Shown: piece after piece, positions 9,801 through 19,785 of the stretch
How the letters are laid out: each line of letters starts with the position of its first letter
How positions within the stretch are numbered: position 1 is the stretch's first letter
NCBI GenBank assembly: GCA_963767565.1
Contig: CAVYEG010000003.1
Span: 1-64,000 of the forward strand
DNA length: 64,000 nucleotides
DNA from: Palsa-504 sp963767565
GTDB taxonomy: Bacteria; Actinomycetota; Actinomycetes; Streptosporangiales; Streptosporangiaceae
Reading direction: 5' to 3'
Program-made: the position numbers and the translations under genes
The notes under the pieces: model-generated
What the model was told of the DNA's origin: nothing
What the model saw: only the letters and a program-made list of their open reading frames with translations
Database searches by the model: none

Positions 9801-10582
9801 GGGTGGGCTCGCCCGGCGAGCTCGTCGATGAGCTTGTCGATGATCTTGCCGGGGATGAGGCGGCCGAGGTCGGCGATCAGTGCCCGGACCTCCGGTTCGG
9901 TGATCGCCTGCTCGGTGTCTTCGACTTTCACACCTGCGAGCAGCGTGACCGCCTTGGCCGTGTCGGCGGCGCCGTCGCGCTTCCCGCCGCCGTCGAGCAA
10001 CTCGATAACCGACTCGATCACGTCGGGGTCGAAGGTGCGTACCGGGTTGTAGTCCGGCCGGCCGACCTGGCTGTCGCCGGCCGAGGCCAGCACGCCGCGG
10101 ACCTTCTGGCGCATGGCGGCGCGGCCGATGACGCCGAGTTGGCGGGCGAGCAGGAAGAGGTGGTCGAAGGCCAGCCCGTGGGTCGAATCAGCTGGCGGTG
10201 GTTCGGTGTCTATCCAGGTGTGGTCGAGGAACTGCTGCGGGTCCTTGTGCATCGTCAGCCGGGCGATTGCCAGCCGCACGTCCTCGACTTCCCACGGCTC
10301 GTAGTCGCCCGCGCGCAGCCGGGCGTCATCGGTCCACAAGGCCAGGTACTTGCCGGCCGCAGCGCCGGCGGCGTCCTGGTCGGCGAACGACGCGGTCGGC
10401 TTCGGCGCGGGCGCCGGGCTGCGCGGCGATCGCAGGTAGCCGCGGCGCTGGGCAGTGCCGAACGTCAGCGGATCGGCCTCGAATTCCGACTGGCTCGAGG
10501 TGAGCATCGTCAGATATGCCCGGCGCCGTGCCTCGAACTGGCCGCGCAGATCCGAGTAGGGGCTGCCGCCGGGAGCCGCCAC
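6809..10582 (-). CDS. 1257-aa protein with (alpha/alpha)-toroid, polysaccharide-lyase-like core
   Basis: The GTG at 10582 is preferred because a GGGAGG ribosome-binding site sits 8 nt upstream; GTG 10591 would be too close to it. Residues ~1-260 are helical. Residues 262-325 are a Pro-rich linker (PPP repeats). From ~395 onward the protein resembles alpha/alpha-toroid enzymes of the alginate lyase/heparinase II type: ENHQ at about 483-486 in a TFWSENHQILFA helix, then HRLRFGMAEWN, GRAYWEAKAYGWEQS, and later THDGPNYWSGSLALP and THAWFP. No Sec signal and no membrane helix is evident. It is the first gene of a minus-strand operon with the 914-aa protein and the repeat/phospholipase gene. Polysaccharide cleavage is a fold-based inference; catalytic residues cannot be assigned from sequence alone. 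Confidence 0.7.
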   Translation of the reverse strand: MAAPGGSPYSDLRGQFEARRRAYLTMLTSSQSEFEADPLTFGTAQRRGYLRSPRSPAPAPKPTASFADQDAAGAAAGKYLALWTDDARLRAGDYEPWEVEDVRLAIARLTMHKDPQQFLDHTWIDTEPPPADSTHGLAFDHLFLLARQLGVIGRAAMRQKVRGVLASAGDSQVGRPDYNPVRTFDPDVIESVIELLDGGGKRDGAADTAKAVTLLAGVKVEDTEQAITEPEVRALIADLGRLIPGKIIDKLIDELAGRAHPGPYVLPPDPNAPPPSSWEPPPPSHEKPPDGRDLPPPTGWEKPPSTYDPPPPRPPSELLKPPWDAIRFLAALGTICGPIWTVRAALKGLQAWSNAVTGDDYLEKIKFDPSVDVLSDLFGRDGVPAEFVYPSYSRNGIYWWRAVVRSHVIEHCFALKDTADFHSTDLIRFLMLSADGDPRIDAPVREAARLALRYFKYWIDQPAATKFDGGSRDEMTFWSENHQILFAQSELFAALLLPDQTFPRAGLGANGSVQTGAEHLAGGLLRAERWLDHRLRFGMAEWNAPGYYNEDLPPLLNLAEFCPVPRPALPREQQDALARIGVKAAMVVDNIYFDLARFTCHGSFGVTAGRAYWEAKAYGWEQSVGDTIELLFGTRGDFKGVEPSAIALATCTTYQAPDALLGIGLDRAYLDRDQHFIDRSRVSITFDEAAENGVGFDTDEDMFFWWSLGAFFTPKTLEGTKRAVENHPHLRDTAPFTLLYALADKWGIRFLVDMAGSIVDSIKVGAWAAIPFPANVVMMFISGDNIVDDFADLIKSLWDTVKTIVHAAEKFIAGIFGIDYGSDDQPKIPDTTLQKILEALLITFNQGSVLSRANLVTFSDGDTMLSSTQNRLVGMPSAQTSPVEASLGLEACVWTTARFMNTDLGSFVAGAGQFLEDFGLVRLDNALVDVIAPVALTKIDDPFTHDGPNYWSGSLALPMVVQHERAAIAIYDISVDLRKFSGAATHAWFPTAMFDHTDKQDADGGTWFFGRKDTYTPDGSARTGSGYVALFSALKANWTNNDAPNPWNGKEIQAKGGSNIWIYVVGNEHDFGSFDTFRHEVLAAYLNISGVGTPNGLECSFDIPRTTSPPGRTPRLEAFYGDRRGRFAGEDLQLDEFPRFENRYVQQISATRRPGSGGLAPQVQTLTSSASVGFGSRAYTVVHPVTGMSLDHDLGTPRRSFTQQPPPEAAKPKEQRLVDGSTTAIRPIDPRRHLHGNGQLEHLKALPRKAIRWPSPP

Positions 10583-10838
10583 GAGCCACACCTCCCTCGG
10601 CGCGCTCAGATCGAATTTGCTACGGGTTGTCTGGGCGACCGGAGCGTTGCGGGCATGCTCGACACGACAGTGTTTCGCCGGCGCAGCCGCATTCTCATGG
10701 CAAGCCCCAATTGGACTCTTCGGACCAATATCTCGGACTTTGGCTAGACCATGCGGAGACTAGATAGGGGCCAAGTGGAGGTCAGGTGGCGATGAAATGG
10801 GTTTGCCGCGCGCTTGTCGAGCCTGAGCAACCAGGGGT

Positions 10839-10910
10839 GCCGAAAGCGGGCAGCTCCAGACGGGCCCGCATCAGCTCATACAGCGCCACGTTGATCAGGT
10901 CGGCAGGGTT
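10839..10910 (-). pseudogene. Fragment of Tn3-family transposase N-terminal (DUF4158) region
   Basis: The minus strand reads NPADLINVALYELMRARL then ELPAFGT, the recognisable DUF4158 signature near the N-terminus of actinobacterial Tn3-type transposases. Homology is lost on both sides, and the fragment lies directly against the IS1634-like remnant. It is a relic that shows repeated insertion at this site. Confidence 0.55.
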
Positions 10911-10983
10911 GTCATGGTCTGCGCGGCCGTCCGGATCGCCTGCCCGGCCACCTCCTGGGCCCGGCACGGGTCGGCGGTGATGC

Positions 10984-12225
10984 CTAGCCGGTCCGGACCA
11001 GGCTCTTGTGCTGCCGCAGCGTGCGATCCGAGTCATGCCGGGCCTGAATATCGATATCGGGCTTGAGTTCCAGCACCCCGCGGATCTGCTCGGTCACCAG
11101 CGGGGTGCGCGGCACGTAGAACCCGTCAAGGATGGTCTCGGCGTCGATGTGGTCCTGCCTGCGCCGCACGGCCAGGGTGGTGTCGGTGATGGTGACGGCA
11201 GAGTGCTTGCCGGTCTTGTACCTGCTGATCACCTTGCCGGCCTCGACGCCGATCGGCCCGGCGCCCGGAGAGCTTGCCGGAGTGGACGCGGGCGATGACG
11301 GGGCGAAGCAGCTTCTCGGTGGCGGCCAGCAGGTTCTCACGGACGCGGTCGGCGGCCAGGTGCGGGTTGTGGCGGGCGACCAGCCGCTCGCTGGGGAGGT
11401 CGCCCGAGGTGATCTCGGCGAGATCCTGCTAAATCGAAGAGGCTGAGCTGGAGGGACCCGTCCTCGGCCACGAGCTTGATCGCGAGGGCGCGCCGCGCGG
11501 TGATCCAGCGATAGCCGTCACCGGCCTCACGCAGGGCGACGATGCGGGCCGAGGTGATCATGCCCCGGTCCCCGACCATGACCATCTGCTCCAGCCCGAA
11601 CTTCTCCCGCACCACCTTCACGATGCCGGTGAACGCGCCGGGGTCGCCGGTGTTGCCGGAGAACACCCGGACCGCGACCGGGCGGTCGGCCGGGTCGGTG
11701 AGCAGCCCGTACTCGATCTGCAGCCGGCCGTCCTTGCCGTCCCGGGACTAGCCCGGGGCGGCCACCGAGCAGCATCGGCCCTCGATCCAGGCCGAGGTCA
11801 GGTCGAAGAGCGCCATCCGCGCCGGGGTTGGCCGGCAGGGCCAAGTGGCGGCGGGCCAGCCCGGCCTCGATCGCCTCCTGGCGGCCGCCTCGCCAGTCCA
11901 TCGCGGCGTAGATGTCATCGGTGGACGGCCCCCGGCCATCCCCAGGTCGGCGCCCAGCGTGGTGTCGTCCCATCAGGTCAGGGTGGACAGCTTGGAACCG
12001 GGCTTGACCACGCGGGAGATGATCAGGGCCAGGTCCCGGGCCGGCCCGCCGGGCCCAGCAGCGCGGGCAAGACCCAACCTGGCGGCCGTCGATCATGTGC
12101 TCCGGCAGGGCGGACAGGTTTGCGACGGTCTCGTTCTTGACCTTGCCGCCGTCGCGGTGACTGCACCGCAGGTACGCCAAGGAGTAATCCCGGCGGCGGC
12201 CCCGTTCAGGATGCAACACCTACGG
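10984..12225 (-). pseudogene. Degenerate IS1634-family transposase
   Basis: Homology to IS1634 transposases is scattered over three frames. The N-terminus (YSLAYLRCSHRDGGKVKNET, then VANLSALPEHMID) is near 12.1-12.2 kb. The central catalytic part (VFSGNTGDPGAFTGIVKVV and MVMVGDRGMITSARI) is at 11.5-11.67 kb. A C-terminal part (GKVISRYKTGKHSAVTI; DAETILDGFYVPRT) is at 11.0-11.3 kb. Several frameshifts separate them, so the gene is dead. It separates the operon at 1.4-10.6 kb from the core chromosome. Confidence 0.8.
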
Positions 12226-12357
12226 AGAGCTACGGCAACTTCGGTTTAGAGACAGCGCAGACTCGTTATGCCGAATACGTGCCTGAGCGGACTGCAACCA
12301 ATGCCAAACCAGCGCATCTTCCCAGGTGAACAGCCCAGCGCGTTCCGCAAGCCCGGT

Positions 12358-12398
12358 TGTTTACAAGACGGCTGCTCTGCCTGCTGAGCTACACCGGC
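12358..12398 (-). pseudogene. Truncated tRNA-Thr (TGT), 5' half
   Basis: The minus strand starts as a tRNA (gccggtg acceptor strand, tagctcag-gagc D arm) and reaches an anticodon loop CTTGTAA, giving anticodon TGT (Thr). The 3' anticodon strand is mismatched and no T arm or matching acceptor strand follows. It cannot be a functional tRNA. Its place at the border between transposon relics and core genes suggests it marks the end of an old tRNA-associated insertion. Confidence 0.6.
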
Positions 12399-12454
12399 GC
12401 AAGACCCCCGTGCATGGTAGCCCACCGCGGCCCGGCCCCGCGAAAACCAGGCGC

Positions 12455-13828
12455 TCACCTGCGGATTCTCTCGTCGATCGGGTGGTTACGGGCCGGCCGC
12501 GCACCGGGAGCGGCGCGCAGGCCGGAGACGAGCAGCGGCAGCGCTCCCAGCGTGAGGAAGGCCCCGGCGACGGCGAGGATCAGCGCCTGCACGCCGATCG
12601 CGCCGATCAGCGCGCCGCCGATCGCGCTGCCGAGCGGGAAGCCGAGGGATGAGATGGCCATCCGCGCGCCCACCAGCCGGCTGCGCACGTCAGCGGGCAC
12701 GAGCCGCTGCATCAGGGTGCGGTCGAAGGCGAAGTACGGCCCCCAGGCGAAGTTGGCCAGGCCGAGCAGGACGACCGCCACGGGCAGGTCCGGTGCGAAG
12801 CGGAGCAGCCCGAACAGCGGCGCACCGCAGGCGATCACGCCGCCGATCCGCAGTGCGGGTGCCAGCCGGCCGAACAACCCGGGCCCCCAGATGATGCCGA
12901 GCAGGCCCCCGATACCCGCGGCGGAGACGAGAGCACCGTAGCCGACCGCGCTGACGTGCAGGAAGGTCCGGCAGTACACCGGGTACAGCACCGTGGCGAT
13001 GCCGTCGAGGCAGAGCATCCCGGAGCTGCACGCCGTCAGCACGAGCACCGCGGGAAACCCGAACAGGACGCCCAGGCCGAGCCAGTTCCGGCGGGGGCCG
13101 GACGTGACGGGGCCGGGCGCGACGGGGGCCGCCGTCCGGCCGGGGCGCGCCGGGCGGAAGGCCGGCAGGCTGAGGCACAGCGCGGCCATGACCGCGAAGC
13201 TGACGGCGTCCAGGACCAGGGCGAGCCCGGCGCCGACAGTCGCGATGAGCACTCCGGACAGCACCGGGCCGCCGATGTCGGCCAGTTGCCAGTTGGCCGC
13301 CAGCAGGGAGTTCGCGCCCTCCAGGTGCTCGCCGCCTACCATCTGCGGGACCAGGGCCGCCTCCGCCACCTCGGTTACGGCGGAGAGCACGGCGCTGGCT
13401 ACCGCGATCGCATACAGCTCGGCGACGGCGAGGTGATGCAGCCACAGCAAGACAGGCACGACGGCGATCAGCAGCCCGCGGGCCGCGTTGTCGGCGGCCA
13501 GCAGCAGACGCGGATCCGGCCGGTCCAGGGCCCGTCCGGCGACCGGGCCGCTCACGATCCGCGGCAGGCCGAAGCACATCAGGACGACGCCCAGCTGCAG
13601 CGGGCCGGCGATGTCCAGGACGACCCAGGACAGCGCGACCGCGGTGAACGCGTCGCCGGCCCGGGAGATCATCATGCCGAGCCAGAACCGGCGGAACGCC
13701 CGGTGGCGGCCTACCTCGACGTAGCGCTGGACCAGCCTGCGCAACCTGCTGCCTTCGCTGCTTGCCCCATCCCGAGCACCACCGGGTATCGGCGGCGCCA
13801 TTGGCGATGATGAATTCCCTGAGGTCAT
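12455..13828 (-). CDS. MFS transporter (multidrug/siderophore-exporter type)
   Basis: A 457-residue protein with a ~40-residue hydrophilic N-terminus followed by about 12 hydrophobic segments. The A-loop region (FWLGMMISRAGDAFTAVAL) and the sequence after helix 2 (AGRALDRPDPRLLL) resemble the EntS/MFS_3 branch of the major facilitator superfamily, proton-driven exporters of small molecules. The substrate cannot be told. It stands alone: the gene to the right is more than 250 bp away and separated by an A/T-rich intergenic region with a dyad that may serve as operator. Confidence 0.85.
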   Translation of the reverse strand: MTSGNSSSPMAPPIPGGARDGASSEGSRLRRLVQRYVEVGRHRAFRRFWLGMMISRAGDAFTAVALSWVVLDIAGPLQLGVVLMCFGLPRIVSGPVAGRALDRPDPRLLLAADNAARGLLIAVVPVLLWLHHLAVAELYAIAVASAVLSAVTEVAEAALVPQMVGGEHLEGANSLLAANWQLADIGGPVLSGVLIATVGAGLALVLDAVSFAVMAALCLSLPAFRPARPGRTAAPVAPGPVTSGPRRNWLGLGVLFGFPAVLVLTACSSGMLCLDGIATVLYPVYCRTFLHVSAVGYGALVSAAGIGGLLGIIWGPGLFGRLAPALRIGGVIACGAPLFGLLRFAPDLPVAVVLLGLANFAWGPYFAFDRTLMQRLVPADVRSRLVGARMAISSLGFPLGSAIGGALIGAIGVQALILAVAGAFLTLGALPLLVSGLRAAPGARPARNHPIDERIRR

Positions 13829-13888
13829 AAGCGCCTCCGAAGAATGGCGGTTGCACCTTCAGAGCTTACCCTATCTTTCGCACGATGT

Positions 13889-13935
13889 TTATTTAAACAG
13901 CCTGCTCAAGGGGCATCTGACCGCAGGTTAAATAA
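13889..13935. promoter_or_regulatory. A/T-rich dyad upstream of the MFS gene
   Basis: Left arm ttatttaa...cctgc (13889-13905) and right arm gcagg-ttaaataa (13923-13935) are inverted repeats in an A/T-rich patch unlike the surrounding DNA. They lie 60-107 bp upstream of the MFS start, a suitable place for a repressor. No regulator gene is adjacent. The patch continues to about 13985 with runs of A and T. Confidence 0.35.
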
Positions 13936-14082
13936 GACCAAGCCAGGGGCGTATCTGGGCGTTAATATTAATTATAATAAAGCGCGAAGCCATTTCGCGC
14001 GGTCAGCAGGTCCTGTCCAGCGGGTGACCTGAGCGCTCGGCTCTCGCGGATAGCCAGCCCGTCGATCTGGTGCCGCGGGTGA

Positions 14083-15282
14083 TTACCGGGCGGGCTCGAG
14101 CAGGACCTTGACCGCGCCGGTGCGGCGGGAGTTCTTCAGCGCCAGCACGGCCTCGTCCCAGCGGTCGAGGGGGAAGCGGTGGGTGATGACCGGGGTCAGG
14201 TCGAAGCCGCCGGCGATGAAGTCGAAGTAGTGCTCCATGGCGTGCTTGGCCACCCCGCCGACCTCCTCGATGCCGAAGCCGTTGGAGCCGATGACGTGGA
14301 GCTCCTTGAAGTACAGCGGGGTCCACTCGAAGCGCTTGGGCGGCTCGACGCCGGAGATGACCAGCGTGCCGCCGGTGGCCAGCAGCCGCAGCGAGGTCTC
14401 GACGGTCTCGGTCGAGCCGATCGTGTCGTAGACCACGACCGGGCCGTCCTGCAGCCAGTCGCGCTTGCTCCACGGCTCCAGCGGGGTGGTGCCGACCCGG
14501 CGGGCCACCTGGCCGACGAGTTCGTCGGGCACGGAGGACAGCACGGCGTGCGCGCCGAAGCGGGAGGCGAGTTCGGCCCGGGCACCGGGCCGGGTGGCGG
14601 CCCACACCCGGGCCGCCGGGTACAGGTGACGCAGCAGGGCGATCACCGCGAAGGCGAGCGTGCCCGAGCCGTACACCAGCACGGCCTGGTCGCCGATGGG
14701 CGGCGCGAGCAGGACCGAGCGCAGCGACACGCTGACCGGGTCGGCCAGCACGGCCGCCTCGTCGCAGACCGCGTGCGGAATCGAGAACAGCTGCGAGGCA
14801 TGCGCGGCGAAGCGCTCGGCGTGCGCGCCGCCGGCCGCCACGCAGTTGCCCAGGTGGATCGCGACGGGCAGGTCGCCGGAGCGGAAGTTGCGGCACCACG
14901 GGTAGCGTCCGACCTGGCAGGCCACGCAGGGCGGGTCGATGCCCCGCGGGCCGCAGGACAGCCAGGGGTTGAGCACCACCCGGTGGCCGGTGTCGAGGCG
15001 GCGGCCGACCACCTCGTGGCCGAGCACGTGCGGGAAGGACACCAGCGCGGTCAGCGGGTTGTCGCGGACGCCGTTCAGCAGGATCTGCTTCACGTCGGAA
15101 CCGCACAGGCCGGAGAACGTCGTCTGCACTCGCACCCAGTCCGCGGCAGGCAGCGGCGGCTCGTCGACGTCTTCCAGGCGCACCGGCGCGATACGGGAGA
15201 CGAAGGCGTGCCGGTCGACCCGCCCGCCGATGGTCGTGGCCGCCTCACGGGCCAGGCTGTGCCGGAACACCAGCGCCTTCAC
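14083..15282 (-). CDS. Zinc-dependent medium-chain alcohol dehydrogenase
   Basis: 399 residues with the MDR layout: a GroES-like N-terminal domain (catalytic-zinc Cys in LCGSD, His-Glu in GHEVV), a variant structural-zinc loop with cysteines in CVACQVGRYPWC, and a Rossmann domain with VLVYGSGTLAF for NAD(P) binding. It probably oxidises a secondary alcohol or polyol in the cytoplasm; the substrate is unknown. It starts 12 bp after the rlmB stop and is likely the last gene of the carD-ispF-cysS-rlmB transcript. It is not part of the M. tuberculosis version of this operon. Confidence 0.85.
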   Translation of the reverse strand: MKALVFRHSLAREAATTIGGRVDRHAFVSRIAPVRLEDVDEPPLPAADWVRVQTTFSGLCGSDVKQILLNGVRDNPLTALVSFPHVLGHEVVGRRLDTGHRVVLNPWLSCGPRGIDPPCVACQVGRYPWCRNFRSGDLPVAIHLGNCVAAGGAHAERFAAHASQLFSIPHAVCDEAAVLADPVSVSLRSVLLAPPIGDQAVLVYGSGTLAFAVIALLRHLYPAARVWAATRPGARAELASRFGAHAVLSSVPDELVGQVARRVGTTPLEPWSKRDWLQDGPVVVYDTIGSTETVETSLRLLATGGTLVISGVEPPKRFEWTPLYFKELHVIGSNGFGIEEVGGVAKHAMEHYFDFIAGGFDLTPVITHRFPLDRWDEAVLALKNSRRTGAVKVLLEPAR

Positions 15283-15294
15283 GTCGGCCCCGGG

Positions 15295-16427
15295 TCAGCC
15301 AGCGGCCCGGGCGCGCAGTGTGGCCACCTCGTACAGGGCGATGCCCGCGGCCACGCCGGCGTTCAGCGACTCGGTGCGGGCCGCGATCGGGATGCGGACC
15401 AGCACGTCGCAGGCCTGCGACACGATCCGGGACAGGCCCCGGCCCTCCGATCCGATGACCAGGGCCAGCGGCGCGGCGGCCAGGTCCAGGTCCCGGATGC
15501 CGGTGTCTCCGGCGCCGTCCAGGCCGGCCAGGAACACCCCGGCGTCCCGGTAGGACTGCAGCGTGCGGGCCAGGTTGGCGGCCCGGGCCACGGGCAGCCG
15601 GGCCAGCGCGCCCGCTGAGGCCTTCCAGGCGCCCGCGGTCACCCCGGCGCCGCGGCGGGAGGGCACGACCACGCCGTGCGCGCCGAAGGCGGCGGCCGAA
15701 CGGATCACCGCGCCCAGGTTCCGCGGGTCGGTGACGCCGTCCAGGGCGGCGATCAGCGGCAGCTGCCCGGCGTCGGCGGCCCGGGCCAGCAGGTCGTCGG
15801 GATGCGCGTAGTCGTAGGCGCGTACGCGCAGGGCCAGGCCCTGGTGCAGCGCGCCCGCGGTGAGCCGGTCGAGCTCGGCGGCGCCGGCCTCGAGCACCGT
15901 CATGCCGCGGTCGGCGGCCAGCTGGATGGCCTCCGCGACCCGCTCGTCGTGCTGGATGCGAGCCCCCACGTACAGCACCGACGCGGGCACGCTGGCCCGC
16001 AGCGACTCGACCACCGCGTTACGGCCGGCCACGAACTCGGCCGAATCCCCGGCCCCCCGTGGCGTGCGCCCAGGCGCGTCTCCGGACCCGCGCGGCGGGC
16101 GTCCGGGCGCGTCTCCGGACCTGCGCGGCGGGCGTCCGGGCGCGTCGTCGGGGCGGCGGGTCCTGCTCCGGTCACCGCTGGCCGGGGACGAGGCAGACCG
16201 GGCGGACGAAGCCGGCGCCGCGGCGCTCCGGCGCTGGGCCGGGTGGCCGGGGCGCATGGCGGCGGGCGGGGTGGGGCCCTTGCCCTCCAGCGCCCGGCGG
16301 CCGTATCCGCCGGTGCCCGGGCGCGGCTTGCCGGTCTTGGTCTTGCCGGCCCCCTTGAGCGCCTTGGACCCCCGGGAGCCCTTGGACGCGCCCGAGCCGC
16401 GGCCGGAGCGGGAGCCGCCGGTTCCGG

Positions 16428-16431
<4 letters not shown>
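15295..16431 (-). CDS. rlmB: 23S rRNA 2'-O-methyltransferase RlmB (SPOUT/TrmH family)
   Basis: The C-terminal ~250 residues contain the substrate-binding L30e-like domain and the SPOUT knot motifs NLGAVIRSAA, LVIGSEGRGLS and PIAARTESLNAGVA, which bind S-adenosylmethionine and methylate the 2'-OH of a 23S rRNA guanosine. The first ~120 residues are a basic Gly/Ser/Lys/Arg-rich tail, common in actinobacterial RlmB. Here it is enlarged by 11-residue DAPGRPPR-type repeats from a 33-bp tandem repeat. The start overlaps the cysS stop by 4 bp, which indicates translational coupling. Confidence 0.92.
16042..16160. repeat. 33-bp tandem repeat inside rlmB
   Basis: Two complete units at 16075-16107 and 16108-16140 differ by one base, with partial copies on both sides. 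They are in frame and encode GDAPGRPPR-type units in the disordered N-terminal tail of RlmB. Length variation between strains would be expected. Confidence 0.85.
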
Positions 16432-17882
<1,451 letters not shown>

Positions 17883-17930
17883 GGTGTAAGGCTAAGGGAT
17901 ACCGTCAGTGCCCGGGGGTGGCTGGCTTAA

Positions 17931-18419
17931 CTAGACGGGCGCAACCAGGGCGGTGGCGATCGCGGCGATGCCCTCGCCGCGGCCGGTCAGGCCGAGGCCG
18001 TCGGTGGTGGTCGCGGACAGGCTGACCGGGGCCCCGGCCAGTGCCCCGGCCATGACCTTCTCGGCCTCGGCCCGCCGGGGCCCGATCTTGGGCCGGTTGC
18101 CTATGACCTGCACCGCGACGTTACCGACGACGAACCCGGCCTCGCTGACCAGCCGGAACGTCTCGGCCAGCAGCGCCAGCCCGGAGGTCCCGGCCCACTG
18201 CGGCCGGGACGTGCCGAAGTTCGCGCCGAGATCGCCGAGCCCGGCCGCGGACAGCAGCGCGTCGCAGACCGCATGCGCGGCCACGTCCCCATCGGAATGA
18301 CCGGCCAGGCCGGCCTCACCGGGCCAGAACAACCCGGCCAGATGCAGCTCGCGCCCGCTGGCCAGCGGGTGGACGTCAACGCCCAGGCCGACCCGAGGGA
18401 ACACGGCAGGACCGGTCAC
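17931..18419 (-). CDS. ispF: 2-C-methyl-D-erythritol 2,4-cyclodiphosphate synthase
   Basis: A 162-residue trimeric zinc enzyme of the non-mevalonate isoprenoid (MEP) pathway that releases CMP to form the cyclodiphosphate. Zinc ligands lie in GVDVHPL (Asp, His) and in GHSDGDVAAHAVCDALLSA (His). The start is GTG at 18419, only 17 bp after the carD stop. The expected partner ispD is not between carD and ispF, unlike in most actinobacteria. Confidence 0.93.
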   Translation of the reverse strand: MTGPAVFPRVGLGVDVHPLASGRELHLAGLFWPGEAGLAGHSDGDVAAHAVCDALLSAAGLGDLGANFGTSRPQWAGTSGLALLAETFRLVSEAGFVVGNVAVQVIGNRPKIGPRRAEAEKVMAGALAGAPVSLSATTTDGLGLTGRGEGIAAIATALVAPV

Positions 18420-18436
18420 GGCTCAGCGAGCCCGCC

Positions 18437-18919
18437 CTAGTTGGCGAGAACCTCGTCGAGCAGCGCCTCGGCCTTGTCCTCGTTGGTCTTCTCGGCCAGC
18501 GCGAGCTCGCTCACCAGGATCTGCCGGGCCTTGGCCAGCATCCGCTTCTCGCCCGCGGACAGGCCGCGCTCCCGGTCGCGCCGCCACAGGTCCCTGACGA
18601 CCTCGGCCACCTTGTTCACGTCACCGGAAGCGAGCTTCTCCAGGTTGGCCTTGTAGCGCCTGGACCAGTTCGTGGGCTCTTCAGTGTGCGGCGCGCGGAG
18701 CACTTCGAAAACCCGCTCGAGACCCTCGGCGCCTACGACGTCCCTGACGCCTACCAGCTCGGCATTGTCCGCGGGGACACGCACGGTCAGGTCACCCTTA
18801 TCGACCTTGAGGACCAGATAGGTCTTATCCTCGCCCTTTATGGTGCGAGTCTCGACCGCTTCGATGCGAGCAGCCCCGTGATGGGGATAGACGACGGTAT
18901 CGCCGACGGTGAAAGACAT
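18437..18919 (-). CDS. carD: CarD family transcription factor
   Basis: 160 residues starting MSFTVGDTVVYPHHGAA. The N-terminal Tudor-like RNA-polymerase-interacting domain (about 1-60) is followed by the helical DNA-binding domain (EEPTNWSRRYKANLEKLASG). In actinobacteria CarD stabilises RNA polymerase open complexes at rRNA and other promoters. The ATG at 18919 is chosen over longer frames because the protein begins with the family's conserved start and a purine-rich GGAAGGGG lies upstream. First gene of the ispF-cysS-rlmB transcript. Confidence 0.95.
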   Translation of the reverse strand: MSFTVGDTVVYPHHGAARIEAVETRTIKGEDKTYLVLKVDKGDLTVRVPADNAELVGVRDVVGAEGLERVFEVLRAPHTEEPTNWSRRYKANLEKLASGDVNKVAEVVRDLWRRDRERGLSAGEKRMLAKARQILVSELALAEKTNEDKAEALLDEVLAN

Positions 18920-19230
18920 GTGGCAAGTACCCCTTCCGCTGAGCACCATCTTACCACGCCCGACGGTGTCGATAAAACGCCCTTGGCGGTGAATATGCAG
19001 GTCAGTACGCCAACAGCTGACCTTCGGCCACATCGTTCAGCTGGCCGTGCCGGACCCGGCACCGCCACTGGAGGGCTGAGGAGCGACTTTCATTCTACCC
19101 GAGCAATCCGGCAAACCCTGGCATCTCCATGATCACCGGGGTGGAGGGTGGCTGATCGGCCGGGGGCGATAACTCCGCATTGATGGCTCATACTGGAGAG
19201 CGAGGGGTCCTTCTCGCGCCGGAGGTGACG

Positions 19231-19698
19231 GTGAATCCTAGCGGCGGGTCAGGCTGGGACGAGCCTCCGCTCGACATCCAGGTTCCGGATGACGCGCGCG
19301 AGCTCGAGCGGGACATGCTGGCCTACCACCGTGAGCTGCGGGCCCAGCGGCGCAGGAAGCGGCTGCGCCGGCTGACCGCACCGTTCGGGCAGGGCACCAT
19401 CCTGCCCCTGCTGGCCAGCATCCTGGCCGTGTGCCTGGTGGCGGGGGCCATGCTCTCGGTAGCCACGTTCAGCCCGGCGACCACGCCCGGCAGCCGCCCT
19501 CACACCAACCCGCCGACCGCGACGGCCTCGAGCACCCGGTCAGTCAGCACGGCCTCCAGCCCCGCCGCCTCCGCCAACGCCGGGCCCTCGGGCCACACGG
19601 CTACCCCTAGCCCCTCCGGTTCGGCCAGCCCGTCGCTGTCCTCGGCCCAGGCCACCCGGTCCGGCCCGACGCACGCCGCCATCCCCGGCGGCCCGTGA
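19231..19698 (+). CDS. Single-pass membrane protein with Ser/Thr/Pro-rich extracellular tail
   Basis: About 155 residues from GTG 19231, which is preferred because GGAGG sits five bases upstream; an in-frame ATG at 19183 gives a longer form. The N-terminal half is cytoplasmic with a charged ELERDMLAYHRELRAQRRR helix. One membrane helix follows (ILPLLASILAVCLVAGAML), then a low-complexity Ser/Thr/Pro-rich tail. No enzymatic domain. It is divergent from carD and just upstream of the lpqE-like lipoprotein gene. Function unknown. Confidence 0.75.
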   Translation: MNPSGGSGWDEPPLDIQVPDDARELERDMLAYHRELRAQRRRKRLRRLTAPFGQGTILPLLASILAVCLVAGAMLSVATFSPATTPGSRPHTNPPTATASSTRSVSTASSPAASANAGPSGHTATPSPSGSASPSLSSAQATRSGPTHAAIPGGP

Positions 19699-19785
19699 CC
19701 GCCCGCGCGACCCCGCGTCACCTGACGGCGGCCTGGCCGCTACGATTTACTCCCGTCCCGTCGGAGTGAGCCTGGGAGGCTTAAG

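Noticed and set aside
18920..19033. Longer CarD start at 19033
   Set aside because: The extra 38 residues are unconserved; CarD starts at MSFTVGD with a purine-rich site upstream.
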